The translations under genes and the position numbers were made by a program. Source: Zychaea mexicana (lineage: Eukaryota > Mucoromycota > Mucoromycetes > Mucorales > Lichtheimiaceae). From it: a stretch of DNA of 64,000 bases. The notes beneath the pieces are model-generated. The model did no database searches. It was not told where the DNA came from and saw only the letters and a program-made list of their open reading frames with translations. Below, in pieces: positions 1 to 12,839 of the stretch (within the stretch, counting starts at the first letter, position 1; each line of letters starts with the position of its first letter). The stretch is from the NCBI RefSeq assembly GCF_025766255.1, contig NW_026516748.1, forward strand, positions 62,001-126,000, in the 5' to 3' direction.

Positions 1-2000
1 GTGTTGCATATGTGTAGCAGTGACACATGCATTTGCAGATGTAGGCACTCGTCGAACAGCCTTTTTTACTATGATACAATCTTCGATAATTGATGACGGT
101 GATGGATGTCGTCTTTTTAAAGCTCTTTTACATTGATTTTTAAAGTTGGGTACACTGTGGTCGGCAAATTTTCAAAAGTGAACATCTCCATCGGCACGCC
201 AGAGATCGCACTTCTGGTTGTATAATCAATGAATGGATCGCTCTATTCACGGAACCACACCGGTAAATGCACAATTCATAATTTTCTTTCATAGAGAGGC
301 TGGTCTCGTTTTCTGCAGCAAGCTGCTCCTCGAAAAGCATTTATTATAATAGTCAATTGATCAGCCCATGCTCAGGATAGTTACAAAACACTTCAAGAGA
401 GTAGAAACGAAATCAATAAAATTTATTGTACACAAAGACAGAAGAAAACAAGTTTATTTATTATTGCTTGCAAATGGCCGGCTTGTATATGAATCCTTCG
501 TTCCTCAAAGGAGAGGTTGCTCTCCCTTGGTCTCCCCAAGCCTCAGTTCCAAAGGAACCTACACCTCCCAATAACAAATCACTACAAATAGAAGAAGATG
601 GGTGAGAGTAGTTTGTCAAGGGGGGAATTACGTGTATACTTACTTTGTGAGTGCACTGCGGTAAAGAACTTTACGGCTTGTAGTGCGCTCACCTACACCT
701 CCCAATAACAAATCACTACAAATAGAAGAAGATGGGTGAGAGTAGTTTGTCAAGGGGGAAATACGTGTATACTTACTTTGTGAGTGCACTGCGGTAAAGA
801 ACTTACGGCTTGTAGTGCGCTCACGGATAGGGCTCGCTGCAATAGCGACTCGTGCACTGCGTCACAAAGATCCTAATGAAAGTCGCAAATGTACGCCGAA
901 AACAATAACGAATACTGAATCTGCACGTACACCCACTCGGACCCAAGTAGTAGAAGACAGCCCTCAAATAGAAGAAGATGGGTGAGAGTAGTTTGTCAAG
1001 GGGGGAATTACGTGTATACTTACTTTGTGAGTGCACTGCGGTAAAGAACTTACGGCTTGTAGTGCGCTCACGGATAGGGCTCGCTGCAATAGCGACTCGT
1101 GCACTGCGTCACAAAGATCCTAATGAAAGTCGCAAATGTACGCCGAAAACAATAACGAATACTGATTCTGCACGTACACCCACTCGGACCCAAGTAGTAG
1201 AAGACAGCCCTCAAATAGAAGAAGATGGGTGAGAGTAGTTTGTCAAGGGGGGAATTACGTGTATACTTACTTTGTGAGTGCACTGCGGTAAAGAACTTAC
1301 GGCTTGTAGTGCGCTCACGGATAGGGCTCGCTGCAATAGCGACTCGTGCACTGCGTCACAAAGATCCTAATGAAAGTCGCAAATGTACGCCGAAAACAAT
1401 AACGAATACTGATTCTGCACGTACACCCACTCGGATCAAGTAACAGAAGGCAACCCTTCAATAAAGAAGCTGAAAAGTGGTTTTTATTGGTATCGTTCAA
1501 TGAAGTGGAAAAGGTGGAAAAGATCTTTCGACAGTGAGGAAGAAGGAAATGCGCAGTCGAGTCCAGTTCTTTTGTAGGCGTCACAGTTTGACCTGTTTGA
1601 CCATCCGATGTTGCACAAGGATCGCGAGCAATGGATGGCAATCTCTCAAGGGCCATGCTTCACACAAATAACACCTGCACATTGTAGACGCTCTAGGCTC
1701 CATGTACACACTCGTCTCATCTCGCTACTTGGCAATCACGATGAGTTTCGCTCTTTTTCTGTTCACTTAAGCTTGCCTCTTATCGGTGTACCATATGCAA
1801 AGGGGCAAGAGTCGAGTGGGAACTCTTCAGAAGTGTGTGTAACACCAAGAATTTTTCCAGGGCACCAATTCAGATACCATGGAAATCGCTACAAGTTCAC
1901 TCCAAGTAAGTCAAAATATGCCACAGCGGCCGATTCAAAGAAAGAAGTGGCATTGACGGTCAAGGGACACAGCCGCAACAACCAGGATGTCGATGAACAG
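1..2000. repeat. Left copy of a ~2 kb direct repeat
   Basis: This block recurs in the same orientation at 6031-7800, with only scattered substitutions and small indels. Both copies share, in order, the TTGCATATG...GACACATGCATTTGCAGAT start, a conserved 140-360 segment, a GGAGAG-GTTG-CTCTCC hairpin (about 511-526), a tandem array, and a coding-like tail. The left copy is longer because it holds one more 247-bp unit. Similarity stops abruptly after GATGAACAG at 2000 (GATGAGCAG at 7800). The left edge may lie outside the window. No LTR-type TG..CA ends, primer-binding site or pol gene were seen, so the repeat class is undetermined. Confidence 0.85.
602..1440. repeat. Tandem array with 247-bp units, each containing a 45-46 bp palindrome (left copy)
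   Basis: The unit begins GGTGAGAGTAGTTTGTCAAG. Palindromes start at 647, 780, 1027 and 1274, so spacings are 133, 247 and 247 bp. Each reads GTGAGTGCACTGC ... GTAGTGCGCTCAC, with a central GTAAAGAACTTTAC core (one T is missing in some copies). The arms pair with a few mismatches. The first unit is a shorter version with a different filler. Confidence 0.9.
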
Positions 2001-2009
2001 AAGGAGTAG
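1608..2009 (+). pseudogene. Coding-like tail of the left repeat, no family recognised
   Basis: An open frame of about 133 codons ends the left repeat copy. Compared with 7407-7848, several base differences near the 3' end fall at synonymous third positions (for example AAG/AAA, CAC/CAT, GTC/GTT, GAA/GAG), which hints at past coding selection. The second copy has an extra base near 7597 that breaks the same frame. The C-terminal part is basic and polar (around YHGNRYKFTPSKSKY). No domain or catalytic motif is recognisable. It may be a gene-derived piece carried by the repeat rather than a working gene. Confidence 0.3.
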
Positions 2010-5000
2010 AAAGAAGAGCAGCAGCACCGCCAGGGAGCGACAACCTGTCGATGTGACGTTAAAAGAAATTATAGAGCGCGTCGTCATGAGTTGTTCCTTA
2101 CATCCACTACTCGAAATATGTAATTAGCAAGCATGACTTTGGCTTTTGTTTGAAATGTGAAGATAGCAGTCAGGGTATACAGGATGATTGGCAGCACATA
2201 TGTAGGCAGTAGCAGGGACGGCAAAATAGTTTTATGTCTACTGTGACTCGTATTACGTCGTATGCTTAAGATCGTAACCTGATGTTTTTTGAAGCCTTCG
2301 AAAGCCTTGGAAAGCTTTCCAGAGCATTTAAAGATTTCAGAAAGTGAACATGAATTTCTGGCGTATGGCTACCAATGAACGTGCGTCAGACCTCCAACAT
2401 CTGGTCTTTATCGTAGGCGGTCGAGTAGCTGTACTGTACCAGCCAATGTCCTTAACAAAGATGTCCTCGCTTTGCGCGCTCCATGAAACCCCTTCTTTGG
2501 TAAGGCTTATGAGTTTGCTTTATTGACAACCAATTGCTGTTGCTGCTGTTGTCGGCTGCGGAGACATTTTGGTATAATGAATGGTGTCGTAGCATTTTTC
2601 CGCCCGAGGAATCCCGGTATCCTTATACCACTCTACTACTGAGCGTTGAATTTTGCAGTTGGTGGCATTCCATACGTAGTAGTGGTATTAAACGCGTCTC
2701 CTCGTTCATTTTTTGATTTATCCTGAGCGTCGTAAGATGTAAATCCAATGTGGAAAGCACGGCAACAAGCCTTGTGCATCTTAGCCATGACATTCGGAAT
2801 GATTTCTCGAGTAATGCATCTACTACTGGCCGCGACGAGGCCAAACCAACGAATATACGCGATAATCCCTTGTATCCATCGGACACTCCAACGGTCTTCA
2901 CCACCAATGAATGCTTTAGTCAGCACGTCACAACAGTTGGGAAGCGACTTTAGCGTCTAATAATCATATCCTGTGCCTGAGTCCCCATAGTTCTCGTGGG
3001 CCCGTTCGCATGCCTGATGACTAAAGTTACTGAAAAACACACTCAAAAACACACACACGGGTACGTAACAGCAGAAATACGGCGACGTATCTTTTGATTT
3101 TATACAGCGCAATGCTGCCTTTTTTTTTAAAAAAAAATATGCTTTTATTAATCTACATACTGCTACTACTACATACCGCTGTCACTGCCACTGCCACTGC
3201 TGCTACTGCTGCCACTGCTGCTACTGCTGCCACTGCTGCCACTGCTGCCACTGCTACTGCTGCTGCCACTGCCACTGTCACTGCTACTGCCACTGCTTCT
3301 GCTGCTACGGGTAGTCCTGGCTGAAACGACGAACTTTTGGACGCGGCCATCCCGGTTCATCGTTATGCTCGTCGACACTGTGCACGGGTACTTTTTTGCA
3401 TTCGAAATCTTGGTCACAATTTCCATGATTCAAAAGAAAAGAAAGAGAGAGAGAGAGAGGAGCAAAGTAGCAAAAATTATCTCCATGATGTAGTGCTTTT
3501 ATATCTTCTTTTTTTTAAATTGAGGGCTCTGAGCCCCAATAAAATATGTTGCTTATTCTGTTATGGGTGCTATGGAGGGGTAACGTGCCTTTAGGTCCTG
3601 CAAATACTGTAATGCAATCGTTTGATTCCATGGCGACTCATCTAAGACTGCGCGCCAATGCATTGTCCAAACAGTTTGTAAAACCAGACCGTGCTTTTAT
3701 ATCTTATCTGTTCGCTTGGTCAACTGATCCAAAAAAGGAAAAAAAGAAAATTGACAGCGTCACTTGCCAGCCCAGGTGATGCCATGTTACACCGACAAGC
3801 ACACTCTGGACACACCGTACTATGGGTCTGTCGTGTCCCGAGGCATTCGGAATGCAACCTCTCTGACATTCCCCTTTGCAATGTGCTCACTTCAGGCTAC
3901 ACGTACACACTAGTCTTGTCTTTCTACATGGCTCTCACAAAGTGTCTCCACTTGTTAAAGTATGATGACGCGCTTTTCTTCTACTCAACACTGAGGTTAC
4001 ACAAGGCCTAGACTATCGATAATGGCGCATGACAGGGGCATTGTCTTTTGGGAAGCATATTGGCGATCCGTGATTCCAAGTGGCAATCGGAACAATGCTT
4101 ACAGAAGCCCCACTACGCTTTGTTTCTTCGCGCGTTTGAAAGTACAGGCGCGTGTGACATCCAGGAGATTAGCAGACTCTCGCTGTCTATGTCCTGCGTT
4201 TTTGTACTCTGGCGGTGCATCTGCATTGTCTCTAGGATGATCGTCCAAAAAGAACTCTTCATTCTTGTCGCTGTTGCGGCTGCTGCTGTTGACGCTACGG
4301 CCATCGTTCTGGTGGTGTTGTTGGTACATTGCTTATCTACAGGTCACCTTCGTTACGCGTCTGCTAGTGCTTGTCGTTACCTTTGTTGGTGACGTTCGTT
4401 CCCTAAAAGAGAAGTGGGAGTGAGAAAGAAGTGCTTTATGTGGACGAGGAGAAGAGACGGAAGAGAGTGGTTTTGATCGGGAAGCAATATAAATCAAGTC
4501 TCTCTTTTCTTGTTTAAATAGCACAGAGCAGCTCGCATTAAAACATCGATGCTCGACCGGGTTGCACGCAGTCCGTAAGGTCTCATAATGCATGTGCACA
4601 CACCAGGAACATCAAGATGGCCATCATAGAGGAAAGCGGATGTGCGTTTAGCGTCATTGATAGTGGCGTCTATGTATTAGTTTTCTCTCTGTCTCTCAAC
4701 GACATATACCTACATTTTAATATTGTACAGCCAATCTAAATTTGAAATCCGCATTAAAATACTATATTAGCTACCAAGGCCAGGCCCGCATATATTACTG
4801 CCACACATAGGGTTGCATTGCTAGCCATGAGCTGTTGGATCTATGATAATGTTTCCCACGAGAGTCACATTCATGCTAAGCGTCATATGTAATTCCAGGT
4901 TGATCCTTTTACTGAGCCCTTGGTGGGGTGATTTTCTATACTGCAAAACACCAAGTACCTTATTCTACAACTACGTGGACGTCATCACTCCTTGCCTGCA

Positions 5001-6030
5001 TTCGTTCACGTCGATCATGATGTTTTTCGACCCTCGCTCGGGAAACTGATGACTCTAATAAATGCACATATAGGTCAAACTCTTTATTTAAGATCCTCGA
5101 CATTTGCAATACTTGTGGTGAACCACATTAATACACTGCTTAAGATATCAACAATAAGATATTCGGTTAAACATTATAGCACACACGTATGAACACTACG
5201 GCATTCCGGCTAAACACTATTGAATAAAATCTCTTACTCGGATGATTCACCTTACGTGAACAGGACAATGAACCTATCAACAGGTACCTCGGCCATTACA
5301 TCAGCTAACGCCGGTTTCAAAGATGTGCCCGATTGACATAACGACTTCAGGAGAAGTTCTGATACGTCCTTGATCCATCCTCTATCACATAGTTTATCCA
5401 TCAGTCGGATGAATTGATATCGCCGTCTTAATAGCTAGAATATAAAAGAGCTTTATCTTTTGTTGGAATAAAACATCATCTCAAAGATACTTAATCTTGT
5501 CCCTTATTATCTTTATTAAAGCTCTATCATCACAATACTCATATGCTCTCTCTTCTTTTTAGATGCAACGCTAAATTGCGGTACAACTACTATATTCTAT
5601 TCAGAGATGTTCTTGATCCTAGGATGGAACGCCACTTCTCCAGTTTCCATGTCATGCCGTTGCATTGAGAGTATGCCGATCTTCGCGCACAGATAGACAC
5701 TCACATAGAGGGAGAAAGGAAGGTATGAGAGAATTACAAAGAGCATCTCCACTAGACATTCATCAGTAAAGTTCGGGTGAATCTTGGCGCTGTGCTCCTC
5801 CGCCAAGCTCTTTTATCATTCGTGTGGAATATACGATAGACGGTGCTACCTATATCAAATCAGACTTCAAAGGTGTTTTTAAATCATGTGCATGTATATA
5901 CAATGTGTACTATCAAATGAAGCATTTACGTCTTGCTGTGCCATTAATCAAAAGCAAGGTTCTCATAGGTATAGCGTATATCATCACAGTTTAGGACCAT
6001 GCCTTAAGTATCAACGCCGTTACTATTACA
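2001..6030. other. Interval between the direct repeats; no gene recognised
   Basis: Only short overlapping open frames are present and none shows a family motif. A minus-strand stretch around 2640-2926 reads as a plausible coding fragment in two competing frames, which suggests decay. The interval also holds the CTGCCA/CTGCTA repeat at 3172-3306 and a short AG-rich run near 3440-3462. No reverse transcriptase, transposase or capsid-like ORF was found. Confidence 0.5.
3172..3306. repeat. Imperfect (CTGCCA/CTGCTA)n microsatellite
   Basis: About 135 bp of alternating CTGCCA and CTGCTA hexamers. It is open in several frames on both strands and gives Ala/Thr, Ser/Gly and Ala/Val strings, so open frames here are compositional artefacts. 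Confidence 0.9.
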
Positions 6031-7800
6031 GTTGCATATGAGCAACAGTGACACATGCATTTGCAGATATTGGCACTCGTCGAACAGCTTTTTTACTATG
6101 ATACGTTCTTCGATAATTGATGATGATGATGGATGGCGCCTTCTTAAAGCTCTTTTACATTGAAACAGAATAAAGTTGGATGCACTGTGGTCGGCAAATT
6201 TTCAAAAGTGAACATCTCCATCGGCACGCCAAAGATCGCACTTCTGGTTGTATAATCACTGTATGGATCGCTCTATTCACGGAACCACACCGGTAAATGC
6301 ACAATTCATAATTTTCTTTCATAGAGAGGCTGGTCTCGTTTTCTGCAGCAAGCTGCTCCTCGAAAAGCATTTATTATAATAGTCAATTGATCAGCCCATG
6401 CTCAGGATAATTACAAACACTTCTTCAAGAGAGTAGAAACGAAATTAATAAACTTATTGTACACAAAGACAGAAGAAGACACATTTATTTATTGTTGCTT
6501 GCAAATGACCGGCTTGTCTATGAATCCTTCGTTCCTCAAAGGAGAGGTTGCTCTCCCTTGGTCTCCCCAAGCCTCAGTTCCAAAGGAACCTACACCTCCC
6601 AATAACAAATCACTACAAATAGAAGAAGATGGGTGAGAGTAGTTTGTCAAGGGGGGAATTACGTGTATACTTACTTTGTGAGTGCACTGCGGTAAAGAAC
6701 TTTACGGCTTGTAGTGCGCTCACCTACACCTCCCAATAACAAATCACTACAAATAGAAGAAGATGGGTGAGAGTAGTTTGTCAAGGGGGGAATTACGTGT
6801 ATACTTACTTTGTGAGTGCACTGCGGTAAAGAACTTTACGGCTTGTAGTGCGCTCACGGATAGGGCTCGCTGCAATAGCGACTCGTGCACTGCGTCACAA
6901 AGATCCTAATGAAAATCGCAAATGTACGCCGAAAACAATAACGAATACTGATTCTGCACGTACACCCACTCGGATCAAGTAGCAGAAGGCAGCCCTCAAA
7001 TAGAAGAAGATGGGTGAGAGTAGTTTGTCAAGGGGGGAATTACGTGTATACTTACTTTGTGAGTGCACTGCGGTAAAGAACTTACGGCTTGTAGTGCGCT
7101 CACGGATAGGGCTCGCTGCAATAGCGACTCGTGCACTGCGTCACAAAGATCCTAATGAAAATCGCAAATGTACGCCGAAAACAATAACGAATACTGATTC
7201 TGCACGTACACCCACTCGGATCAAGTAGCAGAAGGCAGCCCTCAAATAAAGAAGCTGGTGAAAAGTGGTTTTTATTGGTATCGTTCAATGAAGTGGAAAA
7301 GGTGGAAAAGATCTTTCGACAGTGAGGAAGAAGAAAGAGAAAGGGAAATGCGCAGTCGAGTCCAGTTCTTTTGTAGGCGTCACAGTTTGACCTGTTTGAC
7401 CATCCGATGTTGCACAAGGATCGCGAGCAATGGATGGCAATCTCTCAAGGGCCATGCTTCACACAAATAACACCTGCACATTGTAGACGCTCTAGGCTCC
7501 ATGTACACACTCGTCTCATCTCGCTACTTGGCAATCACGATGAGTTTCGCTCTTTTTCTGTTCACTTAAGCTTGCCTCTTATCGGTGTACCATATGCGTA
7601 AGGGGCTAGAGTCGAGTGGGAACTCTTCAGAAGTGTGTGTAACACCAAGAATTTTTCCAGGGCACCAATTCAAATACCATGGAAATCGCTACAAGTTCAC
7701 TCCAAGTAAGTCAAAATATGCCACAATGGCCGATTCAAAAAAAGAAGTGGCAGTGACAGCCAAGGGACATAGCCGCAACAACCAGGATGTTGATGAGCAG
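6031..7800. repeat. Right copy of the ~2 kb direct repeat
   Basis: Direct repeat of 1-2000, separated from it by about 4 kb. It has three palindromes (starting 6678, 6812 and 7059) instead of four. A one-base insertion near 7597 relative to the left copy breaks the open frame in the tail. Divergence is a few percent by eye. Confidence 0.85.
6627..7225. repeat. Tandem array with palindromes (right copy)
   Basis: Same unit as 602-1440. Palindromes at 6678-6723, 6812-6857 and 7059-7103, with spacings of 134 and 247 bp. The first two retain the full GTAAAGAACTTTAC core; the third lacks one T. Confidence 0.88.
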
Positions 7801-7848
7801 AACTTGCAAACTGTCGAATCTATTATATCGTTGGCTCATTATCATTGA
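7407..7848 (+). pseudogene. Frame-broken right-copy counterpart of 1608-2009
   Basis: Matches the left copy's tail but is split into two overlapping frames by an extra base near 7597 (CATATGCGTAAGG against CATATGCAAAGG). Similarity ends near 7800 and the frame runs on to a stop at 7848 in unrelated sequence. Confidence 0.35.
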
Positions 7849-9020
7849 TGCTATGTACTACTTACTACTACTGACTGCTGATACAAATCTATCAGATATT
7901 CCAATGAGACTAAAAACCTAAATGACCCTTAATTTTAGAAATGATTGGGAGACTAAATCACAAAAGTGTGGAACTGCGAATTGGTTCATAAAGACCAAAG
8001 GATCAATTTCAACACATAACTAAAGCATTGCTTATTGACAGATTTATCCAAAGTACGATACAGCAAAACTATAGAATAGAAACACGGTTTATGATGCCAT
8101 CTATGTGTATCGCGAACAGCATCGGGCGAGCCTTGACACTTTGAAATAAACAGTTCCTGTCCGTCAAAAAAAAATAACTTTACTGTACTGTAGAACGGAT
8201 TTTGGAAGAGAGTAAAAGAACCGATAAGTGCTCGTATCCAAATGTGTGTCACTTGGTCAGTGACATGAAAAAGATCAACTTTCCATTCCCGGTGTAACAC
8301 CGTGTATCATGCTGTTAGGCAACCACGGTTCTTGTGCAGGTTGCCATCATCGTCCATCATTGGAATCCAAAAACGTATTAAAGTAAATGTGTATGTGTTT
8401 TTGAAAAGAAACAAGGGGCTCGTCGTCTATTTGCACCGTATGTTTGCCATCGAACTTGGCAGAAAGAGGGGAGGAAGAAACATCTACCCATCGTTTGACA
8501 CCTTTCGACGAGATAAGCCAATAATCCCCACCACTCAATCGAAAAGACCCTTCAGCGTCAATATGGGGGAACAACTGTTTGTATTTAGACTGATGACCAC
8601 TTTTCGAATGAAATAAAACGGTTTTGTCAGCCTCTTGCAGTTCCACAATAAACAACAACAATTGAAAAGATGAGAAACAAACCGCTTATGTAGTTACCGT
8701 GCCACAAGGCTTCCAACTTATGTAGCTGTGCATAAAAAAAGGCGGCTGCGGAGTCTTATTGACACAATCCTATGATGTTACTAATACTAATACAACCGTA
8801 TTATACTACCATCACCACTACTAAAGTAATACTAGATTAGGTATAGATATGGATATATATCGGCATACAAAGAGGGAAAGCTCTACGTAGTAACGAATAG
8901 ACTTAACGTCGCCAGTAACGGTCTTCCTGGTAGTTGACAGCACAGGAACCCAAGGGTGACTAATTTACAGACGTTAATTGAAATTGATTCCCTCTTCTGA
9001 TTTATTCTTTTCCTTTTTTT
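7849..9020. other. Intergenic stretch with one possible minus-strand exon (8347-8661)
   Basis: The minus frame at 8347-8661 has protein-like composition (around SGGDYWLISSKGVKRWVDVS) but no in-frame ATG near its 5' edge and no recognised domain. It could be an exon or remnant. The rest shows no convincing coding signal. A minus-strand AATAAA near 9003 probably serves as the poly(A) signal of the gene that ends at 9021. Confidence 0.3.
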
Positions 9021-12000
9021 TCATGCTAAATCATCAATTGTATTACCCAACAATAGCGGCAGCCAAAACAGATACATTCGTTGGTCATATTTTTGTTGCG
9101 CCAATCCTAATCCGTCCTTGTCCATATCAGATGCTCGTGCATTGATCCTGTTGTTGTTGTTGTTGTTGTTGTTGTCCTGGACGTTGTTGTCGTTATTGTT
9201 GGATAAAAGAAGCGTTGAGAACGAAGATAAAGTATCATGTTGAAAACTGTGGTATCGTCGTAAATGTCCGTTCATCTGTTTGCTAGTCTGTTTTAGGTGC
9301 GAATATCTTGCCGTTGTTGCTGTTGTGGCAGAGGTGCATTGTAGATCGTTTAAATTTAGGCAGCTTTGGCTGGTAGATAGCGCAGAAGTAGCAGTAGTAG
9401 CAGCAGCTAGAGTGCTCGGTCGGCTGATACAATTACTGCTCAAGACATTGTTATCACTGCTACTACTGCTTCCGAGCAGAACCTGTGCCATGCTTTTGTC
9501 CCCTTTCCAAAAAGCCATATTAAGTGGCGACATGCCGTTTCGGTCTTGAGCTCCATTAACATCGCAGGAATTCTTGGTAGCCAGTAATCGTGCAAGACGC
9601 TTGTACCCACAGAGCACCGCAAGATGCAGAAGCGTATGGCCTTGGGTGTTCATAAGTGACACATCATCTACTTGTACTGCTTCCAATGCATTGATGATGC
9701 GTTGTTCCATACTGATCATGCTTGCTTCTTGTTGTTGTTGTTGGTGATTAGGCGCTGATGATGCGGGTGTTGGCGACGACGATCCATTATTTGTTTGTTG
9801 CTTGTTACCGTGTACAATACCCATCGCAACCTGTTTCGCATCCTGCAGCTTGCCTGTCATCTGAAGCCCCACGACCTGGAGAGCAAGTTCCATCAACGCT
9901 CGGTCGTTCGTATCGTAGTATGTAAACAGCGAAACATCGTGGCCATCAATTACGAGTGGATGCTCTTTGAATGACACTACCACAGGTCCTGGTTGTGGTG
10001 ATACTGGCAAAACACAAACAAGTGTGCTTGGACTCCAGCATAATGTAGTAGCTGGCCGGTCGCCAAATAGACATGTCAACCCTTGGGTGAAATTCGAGCC
10101 GAGAATTGTGATTTCAATAGCACCATGCGTTGGTCCTTGTGCTGGCACCAGACGACCGATGCGCGGAGTAGAAGAAGGAGCGTGACTTAATAGTGATACT
10201 ATATGGTTTTGTTGCGAATTACATGGAGTTACTGGTGAAGGAGTTGAAGGTGTGGCACTAGTAGGGGCGACGTTCATTGAAGAAGTGGAGGTGGTACTTC
10301 TATGAGAAGGAACTAAGTTGGACTGGTTCAGAGTAGTAGTGGTGCTGGTGGGTATCATTGCTGAAATACTGCTAGGATGGTGGCCAAATAATGCTCCCGG
10401 TGTTTGTGGTAACATGTGATCTGTTCCTGCTGTTGTCAAGTCGAGAGTGTTGTTCATCGTGCTAGACGAGCCCGATGCATACAAATGCTGTGGTATACTC
10501 CATGATGATGCTGTCGTAGCGATTGCCGTTGTTGTCGATGAAGTCGTTGATGTGGTATCGGTTCCAAAGATAGAAGACACACGTTCTTCTGCTGGAGTTG
10601 GTAATGGACTGATTTGATCGAGCGAGAGCTGCTGATCGCTTGTCAATGGGTGAGGGAATAGATTGATAATAGATTGTCGGGGTGTGCTGTAAGAAGATGA
10701 TGAATCAGCGGTGGATATGGAGCCACGTCTCGAAGATGCCGGCGTCGCTGGTGCATATTCTGTGCGTTGCCGTTTTCGGCCCGCTGCTGCTGGTGTGATA
10801 CTGTTACTCGGCGGGGGAGGTGGCTGTTTAGTACTTTTATGATCGTCGGTAATCATGATAGATGGTGTCTCGCCCGTAGCAACCACGTTCCCATTGCAAT
10901 CATGCAAGGAAAATCGTATTCTACGTTCAGTTTTTCATTTATTTAGACCAATTTTGCATAGACGTGCGTGATACCAAGTAAAATAAAAGAAGACTTACCG
11001 GAACCCTACCCGCTCATTGTGATGTCGACAATAGCAAGTGATTCGTGTAGGCAAGATCGTATCACCCGAGTTAAAGTCCACCAGTGGTTCACAGTTAAAC
11101 AGTAGAATCCGGTCGCGCTCTTTTTCGAATGCATCTTCCGACATGGTCGCCGAAAGAGCCGCATCTGTTGAATGACTGTCCTTTTTGCGTTCTGCACGTT
11201 TACGCTAGTAAATCAGCCAACAAGGTTATTTTTCACAGCTAGAAGACGAGCTTATTTCGGATTTTGCTTCGCTTTGAATTTCTCTAGACACTACCTCTCG
11301 ACGAACACAACCGGCACACATTCGTAACTTTTTGGCAGGATCACTGGCGCAAATGACTTTGGCAGTAAGTTCAAGGACTTTGGATTCATCACATTCGATG
11401 GCATAGTGCTTGGCCGAGAGTTTGCGTTGTTGTGTTTTGCGTAACTTGGATCGTGCCAACATGAATTCGGGAAGTCGAATGAACGACCAGTGAGGTACTT
11501 TGGTGCCTTGACTCGACACTAGTTGAACACATAATTTGATCTGTGTTTCTACTCGGGTTTTAGCTCCATTCTCCGAAATGCCAAGTATGCGGATCTGCAT
11601 GTTCTCGTCACTGCTGTTACTATTGTTGTTCTTATTGTTGCTATACATTGATTTTTAAAAACATTGATCGAGTTAGAATGTGTGACGTGATGAGAATGAT
11701 GCACGGATTGCTTTGCTCCTGTAATAGTGCCATGTAATTCTCTATTTTCTCGTGTCAATCAAAAAGATACCTTGAGGAAGAAGATGATGGTGATGATGAT
11801 TGTAGTAATGATTGTGTGGTTGCTGTTGTTGCTGTTGGTAATCTAATAATAGCAATTGTTAAAAAAAAAAGGTCAATTGACGACTTGTCTATACCAAGCT
11901 TTTGATTCTCTATCTCTCTCTTTTCTGATTAGAGACTGGATATTGCACGTTCCGACAGGAAAGGCAGAATAAGGACTATATAGTGGGAGAAACAATGATG

Positions 12001-12645
12001 AATGGGTCATGCAGAAATAAAGCCCACTTACATGCCGGCAGTTGGGTATGATATTTGATGTGATGCTGATAAACTGAATGGATGCTGCTGTTCTTGTTCG
12101 ACAAAGGCGTCTTGTTTTGGTAGTAGCTGCTCGGATGCTACTAGGTATTGATGGTAGTCCTGATTTGCATTCGATAATAGTAGCAGTAATTACACAAATT
12201 AGTATTTTCTGTGCAAAATTCACAGGTGTCTTTAATGGAAATAGCAGCAGCAATAGCAGTACTACCGCCATAAGTGTAACTTGGCAAAAAAGGATTTAAA
12301 GCATACCGATCCTTCTCCACATCCGATTTCATCCGACAGCCCGGTTGCGCCGCATGGCGGAAGAGGCGAGGGCATTGTAAACGAGTTGGGTGAAGAGTTG
12401 CTGGTCGGTAAAGACGTGGGCGAGGTCTCTTCCAATAACATTGTGTTTTGATGAAAAGACGCGGACGAGACATAATCGATGGTCCTTGTGGCATATGCTG
12501 CTGTATTTACGGTCGTGTTCGCAGACGCGGTAGTCGCACCATTCAGGTTATTGAATTCGTCTTTTTCTCGTTGTCCTTGTTGTTGCTGTTCGTCATCGTA
12601 CAGAAATGAGCAAGAGGATTGTGATGGACGATGCAAAGTGTTCAT
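9021..12645 (-). CDS. Spt23/Mga2-type membrane-linked transcription factor (IPT/TIG + ankyrin)
   Basis: Six exons: 12307-12645, 12032-12159, 11771-11842, 11295-11640, 10999-11204 and 9021-10920; all phases agree and give about 996 residues. In order: a Ser/Asn/Gln-rich N-terminus; a conserved DNA-binding-like region with CAGCVRRE|RKRAERKK across a splice and LPTRITCYCRHHNERVGFR; an IPT/TIG domain (starting PRIGRLVPAQGP); two ankyrin-like repeats (HTLLHLAVLCGYKRLARLLA); an Asn run; and a hydrophobic C-terminus (MYLFWLPLLLG). Family knowledge: Spt23/Mga2 are ER-anchored, released by ubiquitin/proteasome processing, and activate fatty-acid desaturase genes. Here the C-terminal hydrophobic stretch is short, so membrane anchoring is uncertain. 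The start is chosen at the first ATG of the frame; a further upstream exon is possible (see 12840-12958). Confidence 0.85.
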
Positions 12646-12839
12646 TTGTTTTATAGTAAGAGTGGGGATAAGTATTGGAGGGGAGCGGGTAGAAGAGAGT
12701 TAGACGATCAGCAGCTTTTTAGAAAGAGAGGAAAAGGGAAAAGAGAAAAGGTACGGTTGAATATGTAGAGAGAGAAAGTATATATGTGTGTGTGTGTAGG
12801 GAGCGCGGCAAAAGATAGAGAAAACGCGGGACAACAACT

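Noticed and set aside
3094..3426. Open frames rich in Thr/Ala and Ser/Gly
   Set aside because: Produced by the CTGCCA/CTGCTA microsatellite on all frames; no other protein signal.
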